From positions 1-34,165 of the forward strand of contig NZ_JASSZH010000007.1 in assembly GCF_030271165.1 (NCBI RefSeq): a stretch of 34,165 nucleotides of DNA, written 5' to 3'. Every line of letters begins with the position of its first letter. Position 1 is the stretch's first letter. The translations under genes were made by a program, and so were the position numbers. This document shows positions 10,487 through 19,093 of this stretch, in pieces. This stretch comes from Psychromicrobium xiongbiense. Its GTDB lineage: Bacteria > Actinomycetota > Actinomycetes > Actinomycetales > Micrococcaceae. The notes under the pieces were generated by a model. It was given only the letters and a program-made list of their open reading frames with translations. It did no database searches and was not told the DNA's origin.

Positions 10487-11113
10487 TTAGCGAGCGTAGA
10501 ACTCGACGACCAGCTGCTCTTCGCAGGTCACGGGGACCTCGGAGCGCTTCGGGCGACGCACCAGGCGAGCCTGGAGCTTGTCCAGCTGAACATCCAGGTA
10601 GCCCGGGACGGCCGGAAGGACGTCGCGGTGTCCACCGGCGGCGGCAACCTGCAGAGGGGTCAACACCTCGCTGCGCTGGTGAACGTGGATGAGCTGTCCT
10701 TCGGACACACGGTAGGACGGGCGGTCCACGCGGGCGCCGTCAACCATGATGTGGCGGTGCACCACGAGCTGGCGTGCCTGAGCGATGGTACGGGCAAAGC
10801 CAGCACGCAACACCAGTGCGTCCAGACGCATTTCCAACAGCTCGACCAGGTTTTCACCGGTCAGGCCCTTGGTGCGACGGGCTTCTTCGAAGACCCGGGT
10901 CATCTGGGCTTCGCGGATGCCGTACTGGGCGCGCAGACGCTGCTTCTCACGCAGACGCACCGCGTAATCGGAGTCCTGCTTCTTGCGAGCGCGGCCGTGC
11001 TCACCGGGGCCGTACGGACGGCGCTCGAGGTATTTGGCTGCTTTAGGGGTCAGAGCGATGCCGAGGGCGCGGGAAAGACGCGCCTGCCGGCGAACACGTG
11101 GCTTTGTAGGCAC
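10487..11113 (-). CDS. rpsD: 30S ribosomal protein S4
   Basis: A 208-residue primary 16S rRNA-binding protein that starts assembly of the 30S subunit body. The N-terminal domain (ARLSRALGIALTPKAAKYLERRPYGPGEHG) is followed by the S4 RNA-binding domain from about residue 98 (MRLDALVLRAGFARTIAQARQLVVHRHIMVDG). No zinc-binding cysteines are present at the N-terminus, so this is the zinc-independent form common in actinobacteria. The frame is open for 42 more codons upstream, but that part does not resemble S4. The GTG at 11113-11111 has AAAGGAC about 6 nt upstream and gives the family length. The gene stands alone, with a terminator behind it and a 229-bp leader region in front. Confidence 0.96.
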   Translation of the reverse strand: MPTKPRVRRQARLSRALGIALTPKAAKYLERRPYGPGEHGRARKKQDSDYAVRLREKQRLRAQYGIREAQMTRVFEEARRTKGLTGENLVELLEMRLDALVLRAGFARTIAQARQLVVHRHIMVDGARVDRPSYRVSEGQLIHVHQRSEVLTPLQVAAAGGHRDVLPAVPGYLDVQLDKLQARLVRRPKRSEVPVTCEEQLVVEFYAR

Positions 11114-11342
11114 TTGTGTCCTTTCAGGAAGTGCAACAGGATCAATACTGGCCTCCCGTATGGAGAGCTGGGGCTGTTGCGGCCCATTGCTGCGTCCGCC
11201 GGGCATTCTTGTATCGCCGGACCAGGGCCACACCGTCACTGGCCATCACCGCAGGTGACCGCCAGAAAGATGTACTGAGTCTGGGAAGTACTACAAGACT
11301 GGAGCCGGGGCGTGCCAGTGCAGCGTCAATAGTACCATGCGG
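11114..11342 (-). promoter_or_regulatory. rpsD upstream region with overlapping hairpins
   Basis: The non-coding stretch between rarA and rpsD. Two hairpins that exclude each other share bases 11240-11244. One pairs 11240-11250 with 11254-11264 (arms TGGC and TCACC matched, two mismatches, 3-nt loop). The other pairs 11226-11230 with 11240-11244 (GGCCA/TGGCC). S4 genes are often autoregulated through their leader RNA, so a switch is possible here but unproven. TTGACG (11329-11324, minus strand) and TAGTAC (11293-11288) are 30 bp apart and do not form a convincing promoter. Confidence 0.25.
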
Positions 11343-12755
11343 CTACTTTTTCCGGGGCGCCCGGATGATGCTTCGCAGACGTTCCAGCCGTGCCGCGGTC
11401 TCGCGTTCGGCACCATTGGCGGTGGGCTGGTAATAATTCGTACCCACCAGGTCATCCGGAGGATACTGCTGGCTCGCCACCGAATGCGGCTCATCGTGGG
11501 AGTAGATATACCCGGCACCATGGCCCAACTGCTTGGAGCCCGGGTAATGCGCATCCCGCAAATGTGGCGGGATCACCGTGCCTTTACCAGCCCGGACGTC
11601 GGAAATCGCGGCAGCAATCCCCAGATAAGCGGCGTTGGACTTCGGTGCGGTCGCCAGATGAACCACGGCCTGGGCCAGAATGATGCGCCCTTCCGGCATC
11701 CCGATCAGTTGGACCGCCTGTGCGGCGGCCACCGCGGTCTGCAGAGCGGTGGGATCAGCCATGCCGATGTCTTCGCTGGCCGAAATGACCAGCCGCCGGG
11801 CGATGAACCGAGGATCCTCCCCCGCCTCGATCATCCGCGCCAGATAGTGCAGGGCAGCATCGACGTCCGAGCCCCGGATCGATTTGATGAAGGCACTGAT
11901 CACGTCATAGTGCTGATCCCCTGCCCGGTCATAGCGGACGGCGGCGGCATCGATGGCGCGCTCCGCATCTGCCAGGGAGACCACCGGCACCTCGGCGGAG
12001 GCTTCCCCGGCCGGTGCCCGTTCCAGGGCCACGCCCGCTGCAGCCTCCAGTGTGGTCAGCGCCCGCCGGGCATCGCCAGAGGCCAGCCGCACCAGGTGAT
12101 CGAGCGCCTCGGCGTCCAGCCGGACCGCACCACGCAGACCACGAGGATCATCCACTGCACGTAGCACCAGCGCTTCGATATCGGCATCGGTCAACGGCTG
12201 GAGGGTCAGCAGCAGCGACCGGGACAGCAGAGGAGAAACCACAGAGAAGGAAGGGTTTTCCGTGGTGGCCGCCACCAGAACGACCCAGCGGTTCTCCACG
12301 CCCGGCAGCAGAGTGTCCTGCTGTGCCTTGGTGAATCGATGAATTTCATCCAGGAACAGGACAGTCGTCCGTCCGTAGAGATCACGTGCGCTCAACGCCT
12401 CCTCCATCACGCGGCGCACATCTTTGACACCGGCGGTGATGGCGGAGAGCTCGACGAAGCTACGTTTGGGTCCCCGTGCGATCACATGCGCCAGGGTGGT
12501 CTTGCCCGTTCCGGGAGGCCCCCACAGGATGATCGAACTGGGTCCCGCAGCAGAATGATCGAGCCCGGAGGCCAGCCTGCGCAGCGGCGACCCTTCAGCG
12601 AGCAGATGCTGCTGGCCCACCACCTCATCGATGCTCTTCGGCCGCATCCGCACTGCGAGCGGCGCCCGGGTTCTGGCCGCCGAGCCAGCAGAGCCGTCGC
12701 CGAGGCTCGAGGAGGTGAGTTCCTCGTCGTCATCGTGGGTGAACAGATCGCTCAT
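11343..12755 (-). CDS. rarA: Replication-associated recombination protein RarA (AAA+ ATPase)
   Basis: A 470-residue member of the RarA/MgsA/WRNIP1 family of clamp-loader-like AAA+ ATPases that act at stalled replication forks. After a short acidic leader it has [22 protein letters not shown], Walker A GPPGTGKT (79-86), Walker B LFLDEIHR (133-140), the sensor segment [11 protein letters not shown], and the RarA C-terminal domain with [33 protein letters not shown] and [18 protein letters not shown] residues near the end. The frame is open 59 codons further upstream into the divergent gene. The ATG at 12755-12753 is preferred because a TAGCGT -10 element lies exactly 7 nt before it, pointing to a leaderless transcript. 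Confidence 0.95.
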   Translation of the reverse strand: MSDLFTHDDDEELTSSSLGDGSAGSAARTRAPLAVRMRPKSIDEVVGQQHLLAEGSPLRRLASGLDHSAAGPSSIILWGPPGTGKTTLAHVIARGPKRSFVELSAITAGVKDVRRVMEEALSARDLYGRTTVLFLDEIHRFTKAQQDTLLPGVENRWVVLVAATTENPSFSVVSPLLSRSLLLTLQPLTDADIEALVLRAVDDPRGLRGAVRLDAEALDHLVRLASGDARRALTTLEAAAGVALERAPAGEASAEVPVVSLADAERAIDAAAVRYDRAGDQHYDVISAFIKSIRGSDVDAALHYLARMIEAGEDPRFIARRLVISASEDIGMADPTALQTAVAAAQAVQLIGMPEGRIILAQAVVHLATAPKSNAAYLGIAAAISDVRAGKGTVIPPHLRDAHYPGSKQLGHGAGYIYSHDEPHSVASQQYPPDDLVGTNYYQPTANGAERETAARLERLRSIIRAPRKK

Positions 12756-12786
12756 TGGTCCCACGCTACCCGGTAGCGTGGACACT
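12756..12786. promoter_or_regulatory. Palindromic divergent promoter for rarA and the VLRF1-like gene
   Basis: This 31-bp gap between two divergent start codons contains a perfect inverted repeat, CCACGCTACC (12761-12770) and GGTAGCGTGG (12772-12781), with one base between the arms. Each arm carries TAGCGT, which fits the actinobacterial -10 pattern TANNNT. On the plus strand TAGCGT (12774-12779) is 7 nt from the ATG at 12787. On the minus strand TAGCGT (12768-12763) is 7 nt from the rarA ATG at 12755. That spacing would put both transcription starts at or next to the start codons. Neither gene has a good ribosome binding site, which agrees with leaderless mRNAs. No clear -35 is seen on either side. 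Confidence 0.6.
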
Positions 12787-13428
12787 ATGGTCTCCGCATC
12801 CCGCACCGCCTGGGTCCCTGGCGCCCGACTGGGCGGATGGACCGACCGCTTCGCCGCCTCGCACGGTGCTTTTTCGCTGGAGGAGCACGATGACGGCCTG
12901 CAGCTCAGCGCGCAGGACGGCGCCCGCGCCACCCTGCTGGCGCCGTGGCCCGTGGACGGTCGGCCAGGACGCGGGCCCGGCCCTCTGGAGCGGCTGGCCT
13001 CGCTGGCCAGCCAGCCGCGCCCCGTGGTGGTCCTGCTGATCCGACGCGGTGGTTACGGCATCGGCCTGTGCCGCGGCGGGATCCTGGAGGTGTCCAAGGT
13101 CGGTACCCGCCATGTCCAGTCGCGCACCGCGGCAGGCGGCTGGTCGCAGCAGCGGTTTGCCCGACGACGGGCCAACCAGGCTGATGCCATGGTGGAGGCT
13201 GTGGCAGCGCATGCGGCGGCACTTCCCCTGGCACCAGGCGAGTACCTGGCGTTGGGTGGCGACAAGGCCATGGCGGCGGCCCTGATGGCTGAACCGGTCC
13301 TGGCGCCTCTCGCCGCACTCCCCCGACTGGCCTTTCTGGATGTGCAGGACCCCCGGGCGAAGGTGATGGCCGAGGCGGTGGCCCGGCTGAGTAGCGTAAA
13401 GATCCGGATCACGGATCCGAAGACCTGA
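12787..13428 (+). CDS. acVLRF1-type peptidyl-tRNA hydrolase
   Basis: A 213-residue protein resembling the actinobacterial branch of the VLRF1 (Vms1-like release factor) family, an eRF1-like fold. The diagnostic block is [20 protein letters not shown] followed by FARRRANQA (residues 104-132). The Gln in GGWSQ (Q121, or Q122) corresponds to the catalytic Gln of the family. The N-terminal part holds [15 protein letters not shown] and a central [18 protein letters not shown] strand pair. Eukaryotic Vms1 releases nascent chains from stalled large subunits, so a role in ribosome rescue is expected by homology, but I infer it only from the family. The ATG at 12787 lies 7 nt after a -10 element and lacks a ribosome binding site. 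The gene ends inside a hairpin convergent with aspS. Confidence 0.8.
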   Translation: MVSASRTAWVPGARLGGWTDRFAASHGAFSLEEHDDGLQLSAQDGARATLLAPWPVDGRPGRGPGPLERLASLASQPRPVVVLLIRRGGYGIGLCRGGILEVSKVGTRHVQSRTAAGGWSQQRFARRRANQADAMVEAVAAHAAALPLAPGEYLALGGDKAMAAALMAEPVLAPLAALPRLAFLDVQDPRAKVMAEAVARLSSVKIRITDPKT

Positions 13429-13476
13429 ACGCCCGCCCAAGGCCACTCAGATGAGCCTGCTCGGACGGGCGTTCAG
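13425..13476. terminator. Shared hairpin between the VLRF1-like gene and aspS
   Basis: Perfect 11-bp arms CTGAACGCCCG (13425-13435) and CGGGCGTTCAG (13466-13476) enclose a 30-nt loop that can form a smaller AGGC/GCCT stem. The stop codon of the plus-strand gene lies inside the left arm, and aspS ends 37 bp beyond the right arm on the other strand. It could end transcription from both sides. There is no strong T tract. Confidence 0.6.
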
Positions 13477-13513
13477 ATATCAGACCTGGTTCAGAATCAG
13501 ATCGGAAGGGCGC

Positions 13514-15295
13514 TCAGGCCTTGGCCGCAGGCGGCTTGGGGCCGTCGATGCCCGCTTCCTTGCGCTGGGTGGCGGTGATCGGTGCAGGTGCGCCGGTGAG
13601 CGGATCGAAGCCACCACCGGACTTCGGGAACGCGATGACGTCCCGGATCGACTCGCTGCCGGCGAGCAGAGCCACCACTCGATCCCAGCCGAAGGCGATA
13701 CCGCCATGCGGAGGAGCTCCGAACTTGAAGCCCTCCAGCAGGAAGCCGAAGGTCTCCTGCTGTTCCTCTTCACTCAGCCCCATCAGCGCAAAGACGCGTT
13801 CCTGGACGTCCCGTCGGTGAATACGGATCGACCCACCACCGATTTCGTTGCCATTGCAGACAATATCGTAGGCGTAGGCCAGCGCAGCGGCCGGGTCCTG
13901 GTCGAAGGTGTCCATGAATTCGGCCTTGGGCGAGGTGAAGGCGTGGTGCAGTGCGGTCCAGTCGCCACCGCCGACGGTGGTGTCACCCGAGGCCTTGGCT
14001 GCGGCAGCGGACTCGAACATCGGGGCGTCGACGATCCAGACGAAGGCAAATTCCTCGGGATTGATCAGCCCGGTCCGGTGCCCGATCTCCACCCGGGTCG
14101 CGCCCAGAATCGACCAGGCATCATCGCGATCGCCCGCGCCGAAGAACACGCAGTCACCCGGTTGGGCTCCGACGGCAGCAGCCAGGCCAGCTTTTTCGGT
14201 CTCGGAGAGGTTCTTGGCCACCGGGCCGGTCAGCTCGCCGTCCTCCTGGATCAGCACATAGGCCAGTCCCTTGGCCCCGCGCTGCTTGGCCCATTCCTGC
14301 CAGCCGTCGAGCGTGCGTCGTGCCTGTGAGGCGCCACCGGGCATCACCACGGCACCGACATAAGGAGCCTGGAACACCCGGAAGGTGGTGTCTTTGAAGT
14401 ATTCCGTGAGGTCCGTCAGCTCCAGACCGAATCGAAGATCCGGCTTGTCCGAGCCATAGCGGGCCATCGCTTCCCAGTAGGGCATCCGCGCGATGGGCGT
14501 CGGTACCTCGACATCGATGAGCTTCCAGAGCGCGACGACGATTTTCTCGCCGAGCGCCAGGACGTCGTCCTCCTCCACGAAACTGGCTTCGATATCCAGC
14601 TGGGTGAACTCGGGCTGGCGGTCCGCCCGGAAATCCTCATCGCGGTAGCAGCGGGCGATCTGGTAGTACTTTTCAAAACCGCCCACCTGAAGCAACTGCT
14701 TGAAAAGCTGCGGGGACTGCGCCAGTCCATACCAGTTACCCGGCGCCAGGCGGGCCGGGACCACGAAGTCGCGTGCGCCGCCCGGGGTGGAAAGCGTCAT
14801 CGTGGGTGTTTCGATCTCCACGAATCCATCGTCATGAAGCAGTTCGCGGGCCACCCGGTTCGCCTCGGAGCGCAGCTTGAGGTTACGGGCCATCGGCGCC
14901 CGGCGCAGGTCAAGGTAGCGGTGCTTGAGTCGGGCTTCCTCACCCACCTCACCGGCATTGGCATGGTCATCGATCTGGAACGGCAGCGCAGCAGACTCGT
15001 TGAGCACCGTGACGGTCTCCGCCATCAGCTCTATGTCACCCGTGGCCAGGGCAGGGTTCTCGTTGCCTTCGGGCCGGCGCTCGACGACGCCGGTGATCTG
15101 GAGTACGAATTCATTGCGCAGGGCGTGGAAATCCGCTTCGTCACGCACCACCACCTGAGCGACCCCGGAAGCATCACGCAGATCCAGGAAGGCCACCCCA
15201 CCGTGATCCCGACGCCGTGCCACCCAACCGGCGACGGTCACCGTCTGGCCGATCAATGCACTAGTGAGACTGCCGAGGTCATGGGTGCGCAGCAC
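13514..15295 (-). CDS. aspS: Aspartate--tRNA ligase (probably non-discriminating)
   Basis: A 593-residue bacterial-type class II synthetase. The order is an N-terminal OB fold that reads the anticodon ([23 protein letters not shown]), the catalytic core with motif 2 [15 protein letters not shown], a GAD-type insert, and motif 3 [15 protein letters not shown]. The tail [19 protein letters not shown] is typical of actinobacteria. His31 in RRRDHGG and Gly77 in RRPEGNEN occupy positions where discriminating enzymes such as E. coli AspRS have Leu and Lys. That pattern is linked to enzymes that charge both tRNA-Asp and tRNA-Asn, so it may work with GatCAB. The start is a GTG at 15295 with AAAGGAA 6 nt upstream; an ATG 5 bases further up is out of frame. 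Confidence 0.96.
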   Translation of the reverse strand: MLRTHDLGSLTSALIGQTVTVAGWVARRRDHGGVAFLDLRDASGVAQVVVRDEADFHALRNEFVLQITGVVERRPEGNENPALATGDIELMAETVTVLNESAALPFQIDDHANAGEVGEEARLKHRYLDLRRAPMARNLKLRSEANRVARELLHDDGFVEIETPTMTLSTPGGARDFVVPARLAPGNWYGLAQSPQLFKQLLQVGGFEKYYQIARCYRDEDFRADRQPEFTQLDIEASFVEEDDVLALGEKIVVALWKLIDVEVPTPIARMPYWEAMARYGSDKPDLRFGLELTDLTEYFKDTTFRVFQAPYVGAVVMPGGASQARRTLDGWQEWAKQRGAKGLAYVLIQEDGELTGPVAKNLSETEKAGLAAAVGAQPGDCVFFGAGDRDDAWSILGATRVEIGHRTGLINPEEFAFVWIVDAPMFESAAAAKASGDTTVGGGDWTALHHAFTSPKAEFMDTFDQDPAAALAYAYDIVCNGNEIGGGSIRIHRRDVQERVFALMGLSEEEQQETFGFLLEGFKFGAPPHGGIAFGWDRVVALLAGSESIRDVIAFPKSGGGFDPLTGAPAPITATQRKEAGIDGPKPPAAKA

Positions 15296-15460
15296 AGCAT
15301 TCCTTTCAATGGTTCAATGAGTTCGACACGTCGGTGCGCCGTGCGCAGCAGAGCGTTGTCGCAGTCAATCCTACCGGCCCCGGGTTTTGTCCCGGACCGG
15401 CCAGCGGACCACTGCCGAAGCACTGTACGAAAGCTGGATGAGAAGGGAAGACACTCAGCC
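15296..15460. promoter_or_regulatory. Divergent region between aspS and the APC transporter gene
   Basis: A 165-bp non-coding stretch. It holds a hairpin with perfect CCGGG/CCCGG arms (15380-15384 and 15391-15395, loop TTTTGT), flanked by GGCC on both sides. On the minus strand TAGGAT (15373-15368) fits the -10 pattern TANNNT and would give aspS a leader of about 65 nt. No convincing promoter is visible for the plus-strand gene. Confidence 0.25.
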
Positions 15461-16744
15461 GTGACCACCTCCGCGCTCAGAAGGCGTCTCGGCCTGCTCG
15501 ACGCCATCACCATCGGGATGTCCTCGATGCTCGGCGCCGGGGTCTTCGTGGCGTTCGCCCCGGCAGCAGGGGCCGCCGGGCCCGCACTCCTGCTGGCGCT
15601 GGGTGTTGCCGCTGTGGTTGCCTACTGCAACGCTGCAGCCTCGGCTCAGCTGGCTGCGCTCTATCCGGAGAGCGGCGGCACCTACATCTACGGCCGGGAA
15701 CGCCTCGGACGATGGGCAGGCTTTGTGGCCGGTTGGTGCTTTATCTCCGGCAAGCTCGCCTCCTGCGCGGCGATGGCGCTGGCCTTCGGCCTATACCTGG
15801 CACCCGGCTATGCCAAAGCCCTTGCGGTTGCGGCCGTCGTGGTGCTGACCGTTCTGAACATCCTGGGGGTCCGTCGGACCGCGCTGGTCTCCAGAATCCT
15901 GCTGGCCCTGACGTTGATCACCCTGGCGGTGGTGGCTGTGCTGTGTTTCAGCGGGCCCGGATTTGACGGTTCAGGATTGAGCAGTTCAGCAGCCCTTTCT
16001 GGTGATGCTGCGCCACCCTGGGCTGCTCTGATTCCCGGCCTTGGTATCTTTCAGGCCGCGGGCTTCCTGTTCTTCGCGTTTGCGGGATATGCCCGCATTG
16101 CCACGATGGGTGAAGAGGTTCGCAATCCCCAGCGGATCATCCCCGCAGCGATCTTCATAGCCCTTGCAGCCACCCTGGGGATCTATCTGCTGCTCGCCTC
16201 AGGTCTGCTCCGTGCGCTTGGCCCGCTGGGTCTGGCCGAATCCGCCACGCCGTTGCTGGAGATCGGCCAGCAGGCCGGCTGGGGGCCGCTCATCGTCGTC
16301 GGTGCCAGTGCAGCCAGCCTGGGAGCTCTGCTGGCTCTGATCGCGGGGGTCAGCCGAACCTCCCTGGCAATGGCCCGGCATCGTGACCTCCCCTCACCGC
16401 TGGCCGCGGTCGGTGGCCGCTTCGGTACCCCGCACCGGGCAGAGATCGCCGTGGCGCTGCTGGTCATCGTGCTGATCCTCACCACCGATGTGCTCACCAT
16501 CGTGGGGTACTCCAGCTGCGGTGTGCTGATCTACTACGGGGTGACCAATCTGAGTGCGCTGACGCTCAGTGAACGGCGCTGGCACACACCGCGGGCCATC
16601 AATCTGCTGGGCTGTGTGGGCTGCCTGATCCTGGCGTTCACCCTGCCCACCCAGTCGGTGGTCTGGATGATCGTCCTGCTGACGCTGGGCTGCCTGGCCA
16701 GAGCGAGTGTGCTGAGCTGGCGCACGAAAGTCCGAAAAAAGTAG
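15461..16744 (+). CDS. APC superfamily amino acid permease
   Basis: A 427-residue integral membrane protein with about 12 hydrophobic segments. The first, LGLLDAITIGMSSMLGAGVFVAFAP in content, carries the Gly-rich break (MLGAGVF) typical of helix 1 in APC amino acid/polyamine/organocation transporters. PESGGTYIYGRERLG after helix 2-3 and GYARIATMGEEVRNPQR in the middle are further family hallmarks; the latter is the conserved cytoplasmic loop of YhdG/CAT-like members. The substrate cannot be told from sequence. The start is a GTG at 15461 with AAGGGAAG about 10 nt upstream; the open frame further upstream runs antisense to aspS and is not part of the gene. It converges with hisS, with only 31 bp between the two stops. 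Confidence 0.87.
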   Translation: MTTSALRRRLGLLDAITIGMSSMLGAGVFVAFAPAAGAAGPALLLALGVAAVVAYCNAAASAQLAALYPESGGTYIYGRERLGRWAGFVAGWCFISGKLASCAAMALAFGLYLAPGYAKALAVAAVVVLTVLNILGVRRTALVSRILLALTLITLAVVAVLCFSGPGFDGSGLSSSAALSGDAAPPWAALIPGLGIFQAAGFLFFAFAGYARIATMGEEVRNPQRIIPAAIFIALAATLGIYLLLASGLLRALGPLGLAESATPLLEIGQQAGWGPLIVVGASAASLGALLALIAGVSRTSLAMARHRDLPSPLAAVGGRFGTPHRAEIAVALLVIVLILTTDVLTIVGYSSCGVLIYYGVTNLSALTLSERRWHTPRAINLLGCVGCLILAFTLPTQSVVWMIVLLTLGCLARASVLSWRTKVRKK

Positions 16745-16775
16745 AAGCGCAGACGCCAGAACAGCTCCGGACCCC

Positions 16776-18110
16776 TCAGGACCGGTGAACAGCGATCGTC
16801 AGGTCCTCGACCGGTGGCAACCAGCTCTGCGGATCCGCCGCCACCTGCTCACCAGAGCGCAGATCCTTGACCTCGTGGCGGAGGCCGTCATCGTCGGTGG
16901 AGATGAACCAGACGAAGGGAATACCACGACGATCAGCGAACTTGATCTGCTTGCCGAACTTCTCGGCACTCGTTGCGACCTCCACGGCGACGCCGCGGGC
17001 ACGCAGAGCGGCGGCGACGTCCTGCGCCTGCCCCCAGGATTCGTCGTCATTGAGCGCCACGTACACGACGGTCGGGACGGAGCGCGATGCCGTTGCGAGG
17101 TCCTGGCTGAGCACCCGGGCCACCAGGCGGCTCACGCCGATGGACAGGCCGACGCCGGGGAACGTCCGGTTGCCCTTGCGCGCCAGGGCGTCATACCGGC
17201 CGCCCGAGCAGACGGATCCCAGCGCCTCATGGCCCACCAGCACCGTTTCGACGACCGTTCCGGTGTAGTAATCCAGGCCGCGGGCGATCGACAGATCCGC
17301 CACAACTTTGCCAGGCACCTGCTCTATGGCGACTGTGAGCACCTGGGACAGCTCTTCGAGCCCGGCCTCGAGCAACTCGTTGCTGACACCCAGTTCGCGA
17401 ACCCGGTCCACAAAACTCAGATCAGGGGTGCGGATCTGGGCGAGCGCCAGCGCGGCCTGCGCCTGCTCCTCGCTGGCCCCGGCTTCCTCGCGCAGCAGAA
17501 CAGCAACCGCTGCCGGACCGATCTTTTCCAGCTTGTCGATGGCGCGCAGCACCACAGCGGAATCGTCCAGACCCAGACCACGGTAGAAGCCTTCCGCCAG
17601 TTTGCGGTTGTTCACTCGCAGTTCAAACGGCGGCAGCGGCAGTGCGGAAAGGGCGTGCGCGGCCAGCAGCACCACCTCGATGTCGTGCCGGAAGGACAGC
17701 GTTCCATCCCCCACGACGTCGAAATCGGCCTGGGTGAATTCACGCATCCGGCCTTCCTGAGGCCGTTCACCGCGCCAGGCCTTCTGGATCTGGTACCGAC
17801 GGAAGGGGAAGGCCAGGTAGCCGGCGTTCTCCACCACATAGCGGGAGAACGGCACGGTCAGGTCGAAGTGCAGAGCGAGCGCGGGGTCCTTGGCGGCTTC
17901 CTCCGACTGGAGGCGGCTGACCGCATAGACCTCTTTGTCGATCTCGCCCTTGCGCAGCAGTTGCTCTACCGTCTCCACGGCGCGGGTCTCGATGGAGCCA
18001 AAGCCGTGCAATTCGAAGACCCGGCGCAGGGTGTCGAGAAAATGCAGCTCGACGGCCCGTTCCTGAGGAAGAAGCTCAGGGAATCCGGACAACGAGGCAC
18101 TTCTGGCCAT
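16776..18110 (-). CDS. hisS: Histidine--tRNA ligase
   Basis: A 444-residue class II synthetase. HFDLTVPF (81-88), RGERPQEGRMREFTQADFDVVG (from 113) and RGLDYYTG (277-284) are the HisRS motifs. They resemble the eukaryote/archaea-like form (FDLTVPF, REFYQCDFDI) more than the E. coli form (LRPEGTA, RYRQFHQ). The C-terminal anticodon-binding domain has VPTVVYVALNDDESWGQAQDVAAALRARGVAVEV-type content and FADRRGIPFVWFI. The frame is open 15 codons upstream. I chose the ATG at 18110-18108 because AAGGAG lies 9 nt before it. That site sits in a small perfect repeat, GATCTAAGGAGATC (minus strand), with AAGG in the loop. Confidence 0.95.
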   Translation of the reverse strand: MARSASLSGFPELLPQERAVELHFLDTLRRVFELHGFGSIETRAVETVEQLLRKGEIDKEVYAVSRLQSEEAAKDPALALHFDLTVPFSRYVVENAGYLAFPFRRYQIQKAWRGERPQEGRMREFTQADFDVVGDGTLSFRHDIEVVLLAAHALSALPLPPFELRVNNRKLAEGFYRGLGLDDSAVVLRAIDKLEKIGPAAVAVLLREEAGASEEQAQAALALAQIRTPDLSFVDRVRELGVSNELLEAGLEELSQVLTVAIEQVPGKVVADLSIARGLDYYTGTVVETVLVGHEALGSVCSGGRYDALARKGNRTFPGVGLSIGVSRLVARVLSQDLATASRSVPTVVYVALNDDESWGQAQDVAAALRARGVAVEVATSAEKFGKQIKFADRRGIPFVWFISTDDDGLRHEVKDLRSGEQVAADPQSWLPPVEDLTIAVHRS

Positions 18111-18197
18111 GGGGCTGATCTCCTTAGATCGGGATGGTAACAACGCGGGCACCAAGCGCTGAAAAGGCTGAGCACTCGCCGCGAATCAACTGAGTTT

Positions 18198-18256
18198 GCC
18201 CCGACTCCGGGGCACAGTACAGATCCGTGAGTAAACTATCTGCGGAATTCAGTTTA
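18198..18256. promoter_or_regulatory. Inverted repeats in the hisS / cyclophilin divergent region
   Basis: The 200-bp gap between hisS (minus) and the cyclophilin gene (plus) contains two repeat structures. GCCCCGACTCCGGGGC (18198-18213) is a perfect 6-bp stem with a 4-nt loop. TAAACT (18232-18237) and AGTTTA (18251-18256) form an inverted repeat with a 13-bp spacer, laid out like an operator for a dimeric regulator. The regulator is not identifiable. The rest of the gap holds no gene. Confidence 0.3.
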
Positions 18257-18310
18257 TCTTCCGTGCGCACATTCGTTGCGCCAGGAGGGTCAGAAGCTCG
18301 AGGAGCAACA

Positions 18311-19093
18311 TTGGCGGCAGGCAAGAAAAACGGTCAGCAGACCAAGCGGCGTCTTGCCCAGATGGAGGCCAAGCGTGCGCTGCGGGAACAGCAGCAGAGG
18401 CGCCGGCTGCGAGACAATGTGGTGGCTGCGGTGGCAGCGGTCCTGGTCCTTGGCCTGGCCATCACGCTCCAGATCACGGTCTTCGGCACCAATCCCACGG
18501 CGGCACAGACCGCCGCTGCTGAGGCTGGCCTGGCTTCGGCATCCGCCAGCCCCACCGCGTCGATGCCTCCCGTTCCCGCTCCTTCGGTGGCGGCAGGCAA
18601 AACGTTCACCGGTACCCTAAGCCTCAACGGCAAGCCGCTCGGCGTCTCGCTGGACGGTACCAAGGCCCCACAGGCGGTCTCTGTCTTCAAGACCCTCGCC
18701 GATTCCGGGTACTTCAGCGCCAAGCCCTGCCACCGGTTGACCACCGGAGACTTTGCCGTGCTGCAGTGCGGTGCCCTGGACCTCAACGGCAGCAGCGCCC
18801 CGAACTTCGCCTGGGGCCCAGTGGAGAATGCCCCTACGGACAATGTCTACCCGGCTGGCACCATCGCCGTGGCCCGGGTCAGCGGCAATGCCAACAGCAA
18901 CGGCACTCAGTTCTTCATCGTCTACAAGGACACCACCATCCCGGCCGACGCAGCTGGCGGCTATTCGGTGATCGGCAAGGTCACCAGCGGCCTTGACGTG
19001 GTGGCCGGAATCGCAGCCGGTGGCGTCCAGGGTGGCGGCTCCGACGGCAAGCCTGCGACGCCGGTCACGATAGACTCGTTTACGCTCAGTTGA
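18311..19093 (+). CDS. Membrane-anchored cyclophilin-type peptidylprolyl isomerase
   Basis: A 260-residue protein with a basic N-terminal tail rich in Lys/Arg/Gln, one membrane helix at about 37-57, a Ser/Ala/Pro linker, and an extracytoplasmic cyclophilin domain. The domain shows CHRLTTGDFAVLQCG, GPVENAPTDNVYPAGTIAVAR and NSNGTQFFIVYKD, the family blocks around the active site. The segment after LQCG, normally GDPxGxGxGG, is here ALDLNGSSAP, so the substrate pocket may differ. It probably catalyses proline isomerisation in exported proteins. I chose the TTG at 18311 because AGGAG lies 5 nt upstream; a GTG at 18227 in the same frame would add 28 residues unlike the family. It is followed by the DUF349 gene after 38 bp. 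Confidence 0.88.
   Translation: MAAGKKNGQQTKRRLAQMEAKRALREQQQRRRLRDNVVAAVAAVLVLGLAITLQITVFGTNPTAAQTAAAEAGLASASASPTASMPPVPAPSVAAGKTFTGTLSLNGKPLGVSLDGTKAPQAVSVFKTLADSGYFSAKPCHRLTTGDFAVLQCGALDLNGSSAPNFAWGPVENAPTDNVYPAGTIAVARVSGNANSNGTQFFIVYKDTTIPADAAGGYSVIGKVTSGLDVVAGIAAGGVQGGGSDGKPATPVTIDSFTLS

Noticed and set aside
18111..18310. A possible T-box riboswitch before hisS (TTGGTGCCCGCG on the minus strand looks a little like a T-box core)
   Set aside because: The leader is short, the core has mismatches, the base after TGG does not suit the tRNA-His discriminator, and no specifier stem is visible.
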